The notes beneath the pieces are model-generated. The model was given only the letters and a program-made list of their open reading frames with translations, ran no database searches and was not told where the DNA came from. Below are positions 25,085-33,553 of a stretch of 43,122 bases of DNA, one piece after another (position 1 is the stretch's first letter; each line of letters starts with the position of its first letter). Origin of the DNA: Planctomycetota bacterium (GTDB taxonomy: Bacteria; Planctomycetota; MHYJ01; WSZJ01); NCBI GenBank assembly GCA_016190145.1, contig JACPRD010000163.1, positions 1-43,122 of the forward strand, given 5' to 3'. Both the position numbers and the translations under genes were made by a program.

Positions 25085-25858
25085 GTGGCCGACCACATCA
25101 AACTCTCCCTCGAAGAAGGCATCGCCACCCTCGTCATCTCGAAGCCGCCCGTCAACGCCCTCTCCTCCAAAGTCTTCAACGAAATCCAGGAAACCCTCGC
25201 TTCCCTCCACAAGAACCCCGACGCGCGCGCCGCCATCCTCACCGGCGAAGGCCAGACGTTCGCGGCGGGCGCCGACATCAACGAGATCCTCACCATCACG
25301 AGCGCTTCGGTGAAGGACATGCTGAAGCGCGGCCACGAGTTCATGGCGTTCGTCGAGAACTCGCCCCTGCCCGTCATCGCCGCCGTGAACGGCGCGTGCA
25401 TCGGCGGCGGGCTCGAGCTCATCCTCAGCTGCCACCTCCGCCTCGCCTCCGACAAGGCGCGCTTCGGCCTCCCCGAGATCGGTCTCGGCATCATCCCGGG
25501 CCTGGGCGGCACGCAGCGGCTCGCGCGGCTCGTGGGGTTCACGCGCGCCGCGGAGCTGATCCTGACCGGCGACCTCATCAGCGCCCCCGTCGCTGCGCAG
25601 TGGGGCCTCGTGAACGCCGTCGTGCCGGAGGCGATGCTCCTCAAGCAGGCCAAGGGCCTCGCGAAAAAAATCGCCGCAAGGAGCAAGGTCGCGGTCCAGG
25701 CGGCGCTCAGGGCGATTTACCAGGGCGCGCGGGAGGAGTTCGGGAAGGGGATGGGCGTGGAGGCGGCGGAGTTCGCGAAGCTGTGCGAGTCGGCGGACAT
25801 GAAGGAGGGGTTGAAGGCGTTCATCGAGAAGCGGCCGCCGAAGTTCCAGGACAAGTAG
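25085..25858 (+). CDS. Enoyl-CoA hydratase
   Basis: The 257-residue crotonase-family enzyme adds water to 2-enoyl-CoA. FAAGADINEI, NGACIGGGLELILSC and GLPEIGLGIIPGLGGTQRL are the oxyanion-hole and active-site motifs. Both catalytic glutamates are present (E111 and E131). The start is GTG 25085 with GGAGA 7-8 nt upstream. TAGAAT at about 25035 may be the -10 box. The acyl-CoA dehydrogenase gene follows after 11 nt, so the two are co-transcribed. Confidence 0.95.
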   Translation: MADHIKLSLEEGIATLVISKPPVNALSSKVFNEIQETLASLHKNPDARAAILTGEGQTFAAGADINEILTITSASVKDMLKRGHEFMAFVENSPLPVIAAVNGACIGGGLELILSCHLRLASDKARFGLPEIGLGIIPGLGGTQRLARLVGFTRAAELILTGDLISAPVAAQWGLVNAVVPEAMLLKQAKGLAKKIAARSKVAVQAALRAIYQGAREEFGKGMGVEAAEFAKLCESADMKEGLKAFIEKRPPKFQDK

Positions 25859-25869
25859 AGGGAGCGCCC

Positions 25870-27024
25870 ATGGATTTCACCTTCAGCGAAGAACACCTCA
25901 TGATCCGCGACATGGTGCGCGAGTTCGTGGACAAGGAGGTGCGCCCGCTCGCCGCGAAAATGGACCAGGAGAAATGGTTCCCCGCGCCGCTCGTCAAGCG
26001 CGCGGCGGAACTCGGCCTCATGGGCCTGCAGTTCCCCGAGGAGTACGGCGGCGCCGGCGCGGGCGAGACCGGATACTGCCTGATGCTCGAGGAGATCTGC
26101 CGCGCCTCCGCGTCGCTCGGCGTCGTGATGGGCGCCCACCAGTCGATCGGCTGCGGCCCGATCTACCTCGACGGCACGAAGGCCCAGAAGGACAAGTACC
26201 TCGTCCCGCTGGCGAAAGGCGAGAAACTTGCCGCCTTCGCCCTCACCGAGCCCGGCGCCGGCTCCGACGCCGCCAACATCGCCACCACCGCCGTGAAAAA
26301 GGGCGACCGCTGGGTCGTCAACGGCTCCAAACTCTGGGTCTCCAACGGCTCCGAAGCCGACGTCGTCATCGTCTTCGCCGTCACCGACAAGGCCCTGCGC
26401 GCCCACGGCGGCACCACCGCCTTCATCGTCGAGAAGACCTTCCCCGGCTTCAAGGTCGGCAAGGTCGACGACAAGATGGGCATCCGCGGCTCCCACTCCT
26501 GCGAACTCTTCTTCGAGGACATGGAAGTCCCCCACGAAAACGTCCTCGGCGAAGTCGGCAAAGGCTTCGTCACCGCGATGAAAACCCTCGACCGCGGCCG
26601 CCTCTCCCTCGGCGCCGGAGCCGTCGGCGCCGCCAAGGAGTGCCTCGACCTCGCCCTCCGCCACGCCTCCCAGCGCGTCCAGTTCGGCGAACCCATCAAC
26701 ACCAAGCAGGCCGTGCAGTTCATGCTCGCCGACATGGCCGCCGAGATCTACCAGATGGAGTCCATCGTCTACCGCACCGCCTGGATGTGCGACTCCGGCC
26801 AGAAATTCAGCCGCGAGTCCGCCCTCGTCAAACTCGTCTGCAGCGAGTCCTCCTCCCGCGTCGTCGACACCGCCCTCCAGGTCCACGGCGGCATGGGCTA
26901 CATGACCGAGTGCGCCATCGAGCGCATGTACCGCGACGCGCGCATCAACCGGATCTTCGAAGGGACGAACGAGATCCAGAGGCTCGTCGTGGCGGCGGAT
27001 CTGGTGAAGAAGGGGAGGTATTGA
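25870..27024 (+). CDS. Acyl-CoA dehydrogenase
   Basis: This 384-residue FAD enzyme carries out the first oxidation of beta-oxidation and gives its electrons to ETF. The N-terminal helical domain, the middle domain motif FALTEPGAGSDAA and WVVNGSKLWVSNG, and the C-terminal motif RDARINRIFEGTNEIQR are typical. E364 is the expected catalytic base in the position used by short- and medium-chain enzymes. The start is ATG 25870 (GGAGCGCCC upstream). The length is standard. It is coupled to the enoyl-CoA hydratase gene. Confidence 0.96.
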   Translation: MDFTFSEEHLMIRDMVREFVDKEVRPLAAKMDQEKWFPAPLVKRAAELGLMGLQFPEEYGGAGAGETGYCLMLEEICRASASLGVVMGAHQSIGCGPIYLDGTKAQKDKYLVPLAKGEKLAAFALTEPGAGSDAANIATTAVKKGDRWVVNGSKLWVSNGSEADVVIVFAVTDKALRAHGGTTAFIVEKTFPGFKVGKVDDKMGIRGSHSCELFFEDMEVPHENVLGEVGKGFVTAMKTLDRGRLSLGAGAVGAAKECLDLALRHASQRVQFGEPINTKQAVQFMLADMAAEIYQMESIVYRTAWMCDSGQKFSRESALVKLVCSESSSRVVDTALQVHGGMGYMTECAIERMYRDARINRIFEGTNEIQRLVVAADLVKKGRY

Positions 27025-27132
27025 GATCGCCCCGCGACGACGCTGCAGCACAAGACCACGATTGAGTTCCGCGAGGCGCCGTCGGATGAACAGCATCGCA
27101 GACCTCGCCGAATCCTGCGACGCGGCCTGTGG

Positions 27133-27138
27133 TAGACT
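27133..27138 (+). promoter_or_regulatory. -10 box of HicB-like gene, leaderless start
   Basis: TAGACT is followed by 7 nt and then ATG 27146. There is no ribosome binding site. Confidence 0.45.
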
Positions 27139-27145
27139 GCTCTCG

Positions 27146-27412
27146 ATGAAAACCGCATCGTCGCGCGAACGGAATCCGCGCCGATTCCGCGTCGTGTTGT
27201 ATCGCGACGAGGACGGTGTCCACATCGCCGAATGTCCAACCCTTCCCGGCTGCGTCTCACAGGGACGCAGCCGCGCCGCGGCGTTGCGCAACATCAAGGA
27301 CACCATTTCCGGTTACGTCGCCAGCCTCAGAAAACACGGCGACCCGATCCCGCGGCTGGCGCGAAGGCATACGGCTACAATCCGCCGGTGGACATCGCGA
27401 ACCTCGCTGTAG
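27146..27412 (+). CDS. HicB-like antitoxin-family protein, orphan
   Basis: The 88-residue protein has the HicB partial RNase-H-like fold: FRVVLYRDEDGVHIAECPTLPGC, then SQGRSRAAALRNIKDTISGYVASL. No helix-turn-helix or ribbon-helix-helix domain follows and no hicA toxin gene lies on either side. It may be a solitary member, of the kind common in cyanobacteria and planctomycetes, rather than a working toxin-antitoxin pair. The gene's 3' end overlaps the next gene by 25 nt. Confidence 0.8.
   Translation: MKTASSRERNPRRFRVVLYRDEDGVHIAECPTLPGCVSQGRSRAAALRNIKDTISGYVASLRKHGDPIPRLARRHTATIRRWTSRTSL
27376..27381 (+). promoter_or_regulatory. -10 box of PEP-utilising enzyme gene, leaderless start
   Basis: TACAAT is followed by CCGCCG and then GTG 27388. 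It lies inside the 3' end of the HicB-like gene. There is no ribosome binding site. Confidence 0.55.
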
Positions 27413-29730
27413 CGTTCGACGCGGCCCGGTTCGGCGGGAAGGCGGCGCGGCTGGCGGGGCTGATGCGCGCGGGGTTCCGGGTGCCGGATGGGGTGTGCGT
27501 CCCGGTCGAGGCCTGCGCGGGGCTGCTGGCGGGCGACGAGGTGGTCGGGGAGCAGATCGTCGCTGCGGCCGGGCGGCTGGCGGGGCCGTTTGCGGTGCGG
27601 TCGTCGGGCGTGAACGAAGATTCCGGAGCGGCATCCTTCGCAGGACAGTTCGAGACGGTGCTGAACGTCCTGCCCGCGGAGCTGGTGGCATGCGTCAGGC
27701 GCTGCGCCGCGTCCGGCCGGGGCGAGCGGGTCGGCGCCTACGCGAAGTCCCGCAGAGTGGAAGCGGGCGGCGCGGCGGTGCTCGTGCAGCAGATGGTCGA
27801 GCCTGAGTGGGCGGGCGTGCTCTTCACCGCGAATCCCGTGACGCAGAACCTCCGCGAGATGGTGGTGAACGCCGCCGAGGGGCTCGGGGACGCGGTCGTG
27901 GGAGGGACGGTGAAGCCCCGGACGGTGCGGATGGACCGCGAGGGACGCGCGCGGGACGGGGAGCGGCTCGACGAGCCGCTGCTGCGCGAGCTCGCCCGAG
28001 CGGGCCGCGACATCGAACGCTTCCTCGGCGAGCCCGCCGACGTCGAGTGGGCGTGGCGCCGCGGCGAACTCCACATCCTCCAGGCGCGGCCCATCACGAA
28101 CCTCGTGCGCTACCCGCCGCGCCCTCACGAGTACTCGAACGTCTACGTCTGGACCCACGTGAACTTCGCCGAGACGATGCCGAAGGCCACTTCCCCTCTC
28201 GGCTGGTCGCTCATGGAATACGCGGCCGCGCGGACGTTCGGGCACGGACTTCGGCTGCGGAACGCCCCCGGCTTCCGGCCGTTCGAATTCCTGTTCGGGC
28301 GCGTCTACTGGAACCTCACGCTCTGCTTCGGCTCGCCTCTCGTGGAACGCCTCCTCTCCGACTCGCTCGAGAGCCTGTCGCCGCCCGTGCGCGCCGAATT
28401 CGACCGGCTCGTCCGCGAGCGCCGCGTGCGGCCGCGCGCGATTTTCACCGGCGCGCAGAAAGTCGTCCTCGGCCTGCAGTGCGCCCTCCTCGTGCCGGCG
28501 ATGCTCCTGCGGATGGCGTGGGCGTTCGTGCGGCGGCCGGGGATGGAGGGGCTCGAAGCGCGGATCCGCGGCCGCGACGGCGCGGAGGCCAGGGACGCGC
28601 GGGAGCTTGCAGCGGCGATGGAGCGGATCCTCCGCGAGGGGGGCGACGAGATGCGCCGCGAGTACCTGCCTTCGTTCCTCCTCGCCGTGATTTTCTTCAC
28701 GCTCTACATCCGCCTCGCGCCCCGGCTGCTCGGCGCAGGGGCGGCGGAAGCGCTGGACCTCGTCGCGGGCGAGCCCGACTGGACGACCCGCGCGGACCTC
28801 TCTCTCTGGGAGCTGGCGGAGCTCCGGCGGCGCGCGCCGGAGAAGTTTGAAGAAGCGTTCGCGCGGCACCTCGAGCAGTTCGGCCACCGCGGCCCGAACG
28901 AGCAGGACGCGTTCTACCCGCGGATGGCGGACGCGCCCGAGCTGGCGCGCGCCCTCCTCGAGAACTGCGCGCGGGCCGGGTCGCCGGCGCACGAGCGCCG
29001 CCGCGCGGAACGCGAGACCCGCGCGCGCGAACGCATGGCCGCCGTCCCGTGGCCGAGACGCCTCCTCCTCGAACCCCTTCGCCGCCTCACGGCGCGCTGG
29101 CTCCCCCACCGCGAGAACGGAAAGCACTTCCTCATGCTCGCGTTCCACCGCGTGCGCAGGCTGGCGCTGCGCCTCGGCGATCGGCTGGCCGCGGAGGGCG
29201 CGCTCCGCGCGGCGGACGACGTGTTCTTCCTGACGATCGGCGAGATCGCGGAGTTCGGGCGCGGGAAGGCGCTTCCCGTGGAACGCATCGGGCCCCGCAA
29301 GGCCGATTTCCGCCGTTACGCCACCGTGCGCGCGCCGATGCTGGTCACGAGCGACGGCTGGGCGATGACGGGCCCGCCGCCCGCGCCGGGCGCCGGCGTC
29401 CTCCGCGGAGACGGCGCCTCGGCCGGCGTGGCCACCGGCAAGGTGCGCGTCATCCTCGATCCCCACGCCGGCGCGCGCATCGAGCCCGGCGAGATCCTCG
29501 TCGCGCCGCACACGGACCCCGGCTGGACCCCGCTCTTCCTCACGGCCGCCGCCGTCGTGACCGAAGTCGGCGGGATCATCTCCCACGGCGCCGTCGTCGC
29601 CCGTGAACTCGGCCTGCCGGCCGTCGTCAACGTGCACGACGCGACGAGGCTTCTCAAGGACGGGGACACGATCTGCGTGGACGGAAGCCGCGGCGTCGTC
29701 ACGATCCTCCAGCGCCCGCCCGAGGGTTAG
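27388..29730 (+). CDS. PEP-synthase/rifampicin-phosphotransferase-like enzyme
   Basis: The 780-residue protein has an N-terminal ATP-grasp PPDK domain (residues about 1-270: KAARLAGLMRAGFRVPDG, FAVRSSGVNEDSGAASFAGQFETVLNV, LVQQMVEPEWAGVLFTANP). A long helical middle (about 280-640) holds two hydrophobic stretches. The C-terminal swivelling His domain contains VGGIISHGAVVARELGLPAV, with H733 as the phospho-carrier. This order matches rifampicin phosphotransferase (ATP domain, substrate domain, His domain), and it lacks the PEP/TIM-barrel domain of true PEP synthase. The substrate is unknown and resistance to rifampicin is only one possibility. The start is GTG 27388, supported by the -10 box 6 nt away and by the reading of the first residues (VDIANLAVAFDAARFGGKAA). 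Confidence 0.85.
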   Translation: MDIANLAVAFDAARFGGKAARLAGLMRAGFRVPDGVCVPVEACAGLLAGDEVVGEQIVAAAGRLAGPFAVRSSGVNEDSGAASFAGQFETVLNVLPAELVACVRRCAASGRGERVGAYAKSRRVEAGGAAVLVQQMVEPEWAGVLFTANPVTQNLREMVVNAAEGLGDAVVGGTVKPRTVRMDREGRARDGERLDEPLLRELARAGRDIERFLGEPADVEWAWRRGELHILQARPITNLVRYPPRPHEYSNVYVWTHVNFAETMPKATSPLGWSLMEYAAARTFGHGLRLRNAPGFRPFEFLFGRVYWNLTLCFGSPLVERLLSDSLESLSPPVRAEFDRLVRERRVRPRAIFTGAQKVVLGLQCALLVPAMLLRMAWAFVRRPGMEGLEARIRGRDGAEARDARELAAAMERILREGGDEMRREYLPSFLLAVIFFTLYIRLAPRLLGAGAAEALDLVAGEPDWTTRADLSLWELAELRRRAPEKFEEAFARHLEQFGHRGPNEQDAFYPRMADAPELARALLENCARAGSPAHERRRAERETRARERMAAVPWPRRLLLEPLRRLTARWLPHRENGKHFLMLAFHRVRRLALRLGDRLAAEGALRAADDVFFLTIGEIAEFGRGKALPVERIGPRKADFRRYATVRAPMLVTSDGWAMTGPPPAPGAGVLRGDGASAGVATGKVRVILDPHAGARIEPGEILVAPHTDPGWTPLFLTAAAVVTEVGGIISHGAVVARELGLPAVVNVHDATRLLKDGDTICVDGSRGVVTILQRPPEG

Positions 29731-29783
29731 GCGCCCTTGCAGAACCCCTTCCCTTTTCCCTGGATTCGTGGCTTTCTGAAGGC

Positions 29784-30314
29784 GTGAGAACCGTCGTCCT
29801 CTGCCACGCCGTGCCGGATTTCACGAACCTCTCGATTTCGAAGAGCCAGGACCGGATTTTCGAGAAGGGAAAGCGGGTGCTGTTCGCGCCGGACGCGGTC
29901 GCGCTCGAGGCGGCCCTGCAGGCGAAGCAGGCGGGGGACGAGGTGATCGCGCTCGCGTGGGGGGAGGAGGCGAACCGCGAGATCCTGAAGAAGCCGCTCG
30001 CGATGGGGGCGGACCGCGCCGCGTGGACGGCGGGCGATCCGGCGGCGGCGGCGAAGGCGCTCGGCGCGGACGTCGTCTACGGCTCGACGGAGTCGCCACT
30101 GGGCGCGAACGTTCTGCCGTCGTTCGTGGGGGGCGCGCTCGCGCTGGCGGAGGACCGCGTGCGCCTCGTGGCGCCGGACGCAGGCCCGCCGCGGATCCCC
30201 AACGCGCTCGCGCTGATGAAGGCGGCGAAACGCCCGGTCGAGACGGTCGTGGTCCCGGCGCGCGAGCCGCTCGTCCGGCGGTGGGCGACGCTGCTCGCCG
30301 AGGAGGAGGCCTGA
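29784..30314 (+). CDS. etfB: Electron transfer flavoprotein beta-like protein, short
   Basis: The 176-residue protein resembles the ETF beta subunit: an N-terminal CHAVPDF (like VKQVPD), FAPDAVALEAALQAKQAGDEVIALAWG, LAMGADRAAW, and the C-terminal PNALALMKAAKRPVETVVV. The usual length is about 250 residues; here about 70 residues of the middle region are missing. Whether it still binds AMP and docks the FAD subunit is unclear. It starts at GTG 29784, and the alpha-like gene starts within its stop (TGATG), so both are translated together. It lies about 2.8 kb downstream of the acyl-CoA dehydrogenase gene. Confidence 0.75.
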   Translation: MRTVVLCHAVPDFTNLSISKSQDRIFEKGKRVLFAPDAVALEAALQAKQAGDEVIALAWGEEANREILKKPLAMGADRAAWTAGDPAAAAKALGADVVYGSTESPLGANVLPSFVGGALALAEDRVRLVAPDAGPPRIPNALALMKAAKRPVETVVVPAREPLVRRWATLLAEEEA

Positions 30315-30808
30315 TGGACTGGAGCGGCTTCGCGGTGTACGCGCTTCCCTGGATGCCGGCTTCGGCGCGCCTCGTCGGCCGCGCGCGGGAGATGACGAAC
30401 ATGCTGGGGTGCTACCTGCGTGTGGTGACCGACAATCCGGCGGCGGCGGCGGCACATGGTGCGGACGAAGTCCTGACGGCCGCGGTCGCTTCCGCCGACC
30501 GCCTCGCCGCGTGGACGCGCACCGCGGCGCCCGAAGTCTGGCTCTTCCCCGACAACCGCGCCGTGGCGCCGGTCGCCGGCCGGCTCGCGGGGCTTCTCGG
30601 CGCTCCCATTCAGGAGGGCCTCGTGAGCGTCGACCTCGATCTCAACGACCGCTCGCTTCTCATGCGGCTCGAGACGTTCGGGGGGCGGCAGCTCGAGGAA
30701 TGGGCCGCGATTCCCGAGGCGCGGCCGCAGATCGTGCTCGTCAGGACGGACCGCCTCGCGGACCCGATCCCCGAGGCGCGGGAACCCGAGGTCAGCGCGC
30801 TTCCTTGA
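30314..30808 (+). CDS. etfA: Electron transfer flavoprotein alpha-like protein, short
   Basis: The 164-residue protein matches only the N-terminal domain of ETF alpha (residues about 1-150: Rossmann-like fold with ADEVLTA, LFPDNRAVAPVAGRLAGLLGAP, IVLVRTDRLADP). The C-terminal FAD-binding domain of ETF alpha, about 130-150 residues with the GxSGxxxH and SRxxxD motifs, is absent. Without it the pair cannot be a standard ETF. It overlaps the beta-like gene at the start and overlaps the convergent repeat-protein gene by 17 nt at the end. Its context with acyl-CoA dehydrogenase supports an electron-transfer role, but the chemistry is open. Confidence 0.7.
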   Translation: MDWSGFAVYALPWMPASARLVGRAREMTNMLGCYLRVVTDNPAAAAAHGADEVLTAAVASADRLAAWTRTAAPEVWLFPDNRAVAPVAGRLAGLLGAPIQEGLVSVDLDLNDRSLLMRLETFGGRQLEEWAAIPEARPQIVLVRTDRLADPIPEAREPEVSALP

Positions 30809-32276
30809 AGGCGTCTTTGCCGTTCGCCGTCCACCACTCGCGCCATTTCGCGGGCGCGTCCGCGCCGCCGCCGAAGTTCTGACCGGCGAGCGCCTCGAGC
30901 CCGCCGACGGCCGCCGCGCGCTGGGGGCCTGGGGTGGAAGCGGTCTCCGCGCGGCCGAGGAGGTTCTCGAAGAGCGCGCGGCGGGAAGCCGGACTCGCGG
31001 ACCCGCGGAAGACCCCGGCCACGTGCTGCCAGCGGCCGAGCGTGGCCGCGTCGTCGCCGGCGAGCGCTTCCAGAACGCCATTCAGCGACTCCGGCGTGCG
31101 GAGGGCGAGGCGGGCGAGCGCGCTGGTGGCCTGGAAATGAAGATTGGGGTCGGGGAGGCGGTCGCGGATGACGGGAATGGCGGCGGGAATGCCGGTTTCT
31201 CCGAGGCCCCCCAGGATGCCGCGTCTGATCTGGAGATTGTCCCAGCGCGCGATGGCCGCCCCTGTACCTTCCGCGTCCTCAATCCGCCGCCCCAGATCCT
31301 CCTCGCGCGCGAGTGCCGCGGTGAGCGGCTCGAGCGCCTCGATGAGCCCGGAGATCCCGGCCCACGTATACCACGCGGCGCGTTCCTCGGCGGAACCGAC
31401 GCGGGTGTGCGTGAGAGCGTGGCGGAGACCGTCGGCTTCGCCGGCCAGGCAGAGCAGGCGGTCGAGGTGGTCACGCGACCTGGGCCGGCTGACCTTCTCG
31501 GCGGCGCGGAGTGTGGCGACCGGGAGGACGGCGCGGGCGTCGACGAGCAGGCCCGCCGCCCGGAACGCCACGAATTCGTCGCCGTCCGCGAGCAGCGTGG
31601 CGAGGAGTGCGATGTCGGCGGCGTCGGGAGGAGCGAGGGCGGCCTCGGCCGCGAGGCGGCGATCGCTCTCCTCCTTCGGATCCGCGGCGACGCGGCGCAG
31701 GAAGGGCTTCGCGGCCGGGTGGCCGGTAAAGCCGAGGGCGGAAAGGGCATGGAGCGCAGGCCTTTCCCGATCAGAAGCCAGTGCTTCGAGCCGCTTCTCG
31801 ACGGCGTCGTCGCGGCACCCCTCGAACGCCTGCGCCGCGTCCCGGCCGGCCTTGTCCCGGCGCGCGAACTGCGCGATCAGATCATCGGCGAGATCGACCG
31901 CCAGCGCGCCCTCGCGGGCGAGCTGGGTGCCGAACCGGATGCGGATCGGGTCGCGGTCGGCAAGAAGTTTCCGGCATTCGGCGACGGCCTCGGCGTGGCG
32001 GGCCTGGAGAAGTGTCCGGGTGTACCGGGCCAGTTTCGCTCCGTGTTCGTTGACCTCGGCGCGCGCGATCGCCGCCTGCACGATCGCCGCCACCGAGCCC
32101 GGCGCCTCCCGCAGGCCGCCGACGATCTTCTCCGACTTCGCGGCCTTGTCGGCGTCGCTGTCGCGACCGAAGACCACGTCCACGAGCGCCGTGGCCTGTT
32201 CGCGCGTCGAGGGGTCGGGTTCCTGCGCGGAGGCGGCGGACGCGAGGAGCAGCAGCGGCAGGAGGCGCGCGCTCAT
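30792..32276 (-). CDS. Secreted helical-repeat (HEAT-like) protein
   Basis: The 494-residue protein has a signal peptide (MSARLLPLLLLASAASA). An all-helical body follows, with recurring patterns like LAAEAALAPPDAADIALLATLLADGDEFVAFRAAGLL, typical of HEAT/ARM repeats (pieces such as AAEAALAPPDAADIALLATL). No enzyme motif is visible. HEAT-repeat proteins bind partners; the partner here is unknown. AAGGAA lies a few nt before ATG 32276. The start overlaps the methyltransferase stop (ATGA), so it is the last gene of a four-gene operon. Its 3' end overlaps the ETF-alpha-like gene from the other strand. Confidence 0.75.
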   Translation of the reverse strand: MSARLLPLLLLASAASAQEPDPSTREQATALVDVVFGRDSDADKAAKSEKIVGGLREAPGSVAAIVQAAIARAEVNEHGAKLARYTRTLLQARHAEAVAECRKLLADRDPIRIRFGTQLAREGALAVDLADDLIAQFARRDKAGRDAAQAFEGCRDDAVEKRLEALASDRERPALHALSALGFTGHPAAKPFLRRVAADPKEESDRRLAAEAALAPPDAADIALLATLLADGDEFVAFRAAGLLVDARAVLPVATLRAAEKVSRPRSRDHLDRLLCLAGEADGLRHALTHTRVGSAEERAAWYTWAGISGLIEALEPLTAALAREEDLGRRIEDAEGTGAAIARWDNLQIRRGILGGLGETGIPAAIPVIRDRLPDPNLHFQATSALARLALRTPESLNGVLEALAGDDAATLGRWQHVAGVFRGSASPASRRALFENLLGRAETASTPGPQRAAAVGGLEALAGQNFGGGADAPAKWREWWTANGKDAFKEAR

Positions 32277-33073
32277 TTCTTTCCTTTCGCCGCCCGGCAG
32301 ACCCAGACCTGCTCCGATCCGTACCGCGGCGCCCCGCCGCGGAAATCGCCGTGGCACGCGACGGGCTCGAATCCCTCCAGCTCGAGCAGGTGCGCCATCT
32401 CGGTCCGGTAGGTCCAGCGGATCGCAAGCTCGCGGTTCATGCGGCGGATCAAGCGGCCGCGGCGGTCGCGCACGATGAAGTGCCACTTCTCGCGCAGGAT
32501 TTGACGCAACGCGTCATTGTCGCGGGAGAGGACTTCGAGGTTCGCGCGGGCGCCCGTCGCGGGGTCCGTTACCTTCCGGTACCGGCTGATCACCTTGCTC
32601 CGCCCCGGCACGCAGTATTCGAGCTTCGGGTCGAAGATGTTCACGATGAACAGCCCGCCCGGCGCCAGGTGGCGGCGGACGCAGCGCAGGCAGTCGCGCT
32701 GCTCCTCCGGCGTCAGCATCGACTGGAACGACCGGAACGGGATCAGGATCAGCCGGAATCTCCGCCCCAGGTCGAACTTCCGCATGTTCCCCCGCACGAA
32801 CGTCGCCGGCAGACCGCCCGCCTTCGCGCGCGCCAGCGCCAGCATGTGCGGCGACAGGTCGAGCCCCGTGACCCGGATGCCCGCCTTCGCAATCGGAATC
32901 GTCACCCGCCCCGTCCCGCTCGCCAGCTCCAGCACCGGCCCGCCCGAGCGCCGCGCATGCCGGACGTAAAACGCGATGTCCCCCAGAATCGGCGGAACAC
33001 GATGGGGTTCGTGGAAGAGGTCGTAGAACTCGACACCGGGCCCCGGAACGTTGTAGATGTCCGTGCGCTTCAT
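32273..33073 (-). CDS. SAM-dependent methyltransferase, class I
   Basis: The 266-residue protein has motif I VLELASGTGRVTIPIA (about residues 46-61) and motif II VTGLDLSPHMLALAR. The post-motif LILIPFRSFQSML and the APGGLFIVNIFDP loop are typical of methyltransf_25 proteins. The substrate is not predictable. RBS-like GGTAGAGG precedes ATG 33073. It lies 7 nt after the CBS gene and overlaps the next gene, so it is part of a GNAT-CBS-methyltransferase-HEAT operon. Confidence 0.88.
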   Translation of the reverse strand: MKRTDIYNVPGPGVEFYDLFHEPHRVPPILGDIAFYVRHARRSGGPVLELASGTGRVTIPIAKAGIRVTGLDLSPHMLALARAKAGGLPATFVRGNMRKFDLGRRFRLILIPFRSFQSMLTPEEQRDCLRCVRRHLAPGGLFIVNIFDPKLEYCVPGRSKVISRYRKVTDPATGARANLEVLSRDNDALRQILREKWHFIVRDRRGRLIRRMNRELAIRWTYRTEMAHLLELEGFEPVACHGDFRGGAPRYGSEQVWVCRAAKGKK

Positions 33074-33080
33074 GGGACCT

Positions 33081-33530
33081 CTACCCCACCCCCGGCTCGA
33101 TCGGCAGCAGGTCGAGCAGCTGCTTCAACCCGTCGATCTCCTCCTCCTTCATGTCGAGGATCGCCGTGATGATGTCGCGCTGCGAGACGATCCCGACCAG
33201 CTTGCCGTTGTCGATCAGCGGGAGGTGCCGGCAGTTGTGCTGACGCATCACCTCCAGACCCTCGAGCACCCGGTTCGTCGGCACGGCCGTGACCGGCGTC
33301 TTCGTCATCACCTTCGACACCGGCAGCTTCACCGCGTTCTTGCCCGCCGCCACCACGCGCTTGAGCAGGTCGCGCTCCGTGAAGATCCCGACCAGGATCC
33401 CGTCCTTCACGATCGGCGCCGCGCCCACGTTCGCCGCCTTCAGCCGCTTCGCCACCGCCAGCACCGTGTCCCCCGGCTTCGCGATGACCGTCTTCCGTCC
33501 CTTCACCAGATCCCCGAGCGATTTCGGCAT
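33081..33530 (-). CDS. Two-CBS-domain protein
   Basis: The 149-residue protein consists of two CBS domains: residues about 8-62 (TVLAVAKRLKAANVGAAPIV and GIFTERDLLKRV) and about 72-128 (VMTKTPVTAVPTNRVLEGLEVM and GIVSQRDIITAIL). CBS pairs bind adenosyl ligands such as AMP, ATP or SAM and work as energy or metabolite sensors. No catalytic domain is attached, so it may regulate another protein of the operon. GGAGG lies upstream of ATG 33530. Confidence 0.92.
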   Translation of the reverse strand: MPKSLGDLVKGRKTVIAKPGDTVLAVAKRLKAANVGAAPIVKDGILVGIFTERDLLKRVVAAGKNAVKLPVSKVMTKTPVTAVPTNRVLEGLEVMRQHNCRHLPLIDNGKLVGIVSQRDIITAILDMKEEEIDGLKQLLDLLPIEPGVG

Positions 33531-33553
33531 GAATGGCCTCCCGCAATTGGGCG

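Noticed and set aside
27313..29637. Long minus-strand open frame (774 codons) opposite the PEP-utilising enzyme gene
   Set aside because: Antisense shadow; the plus-strand protein has clear family motifs and the minus frame has none.
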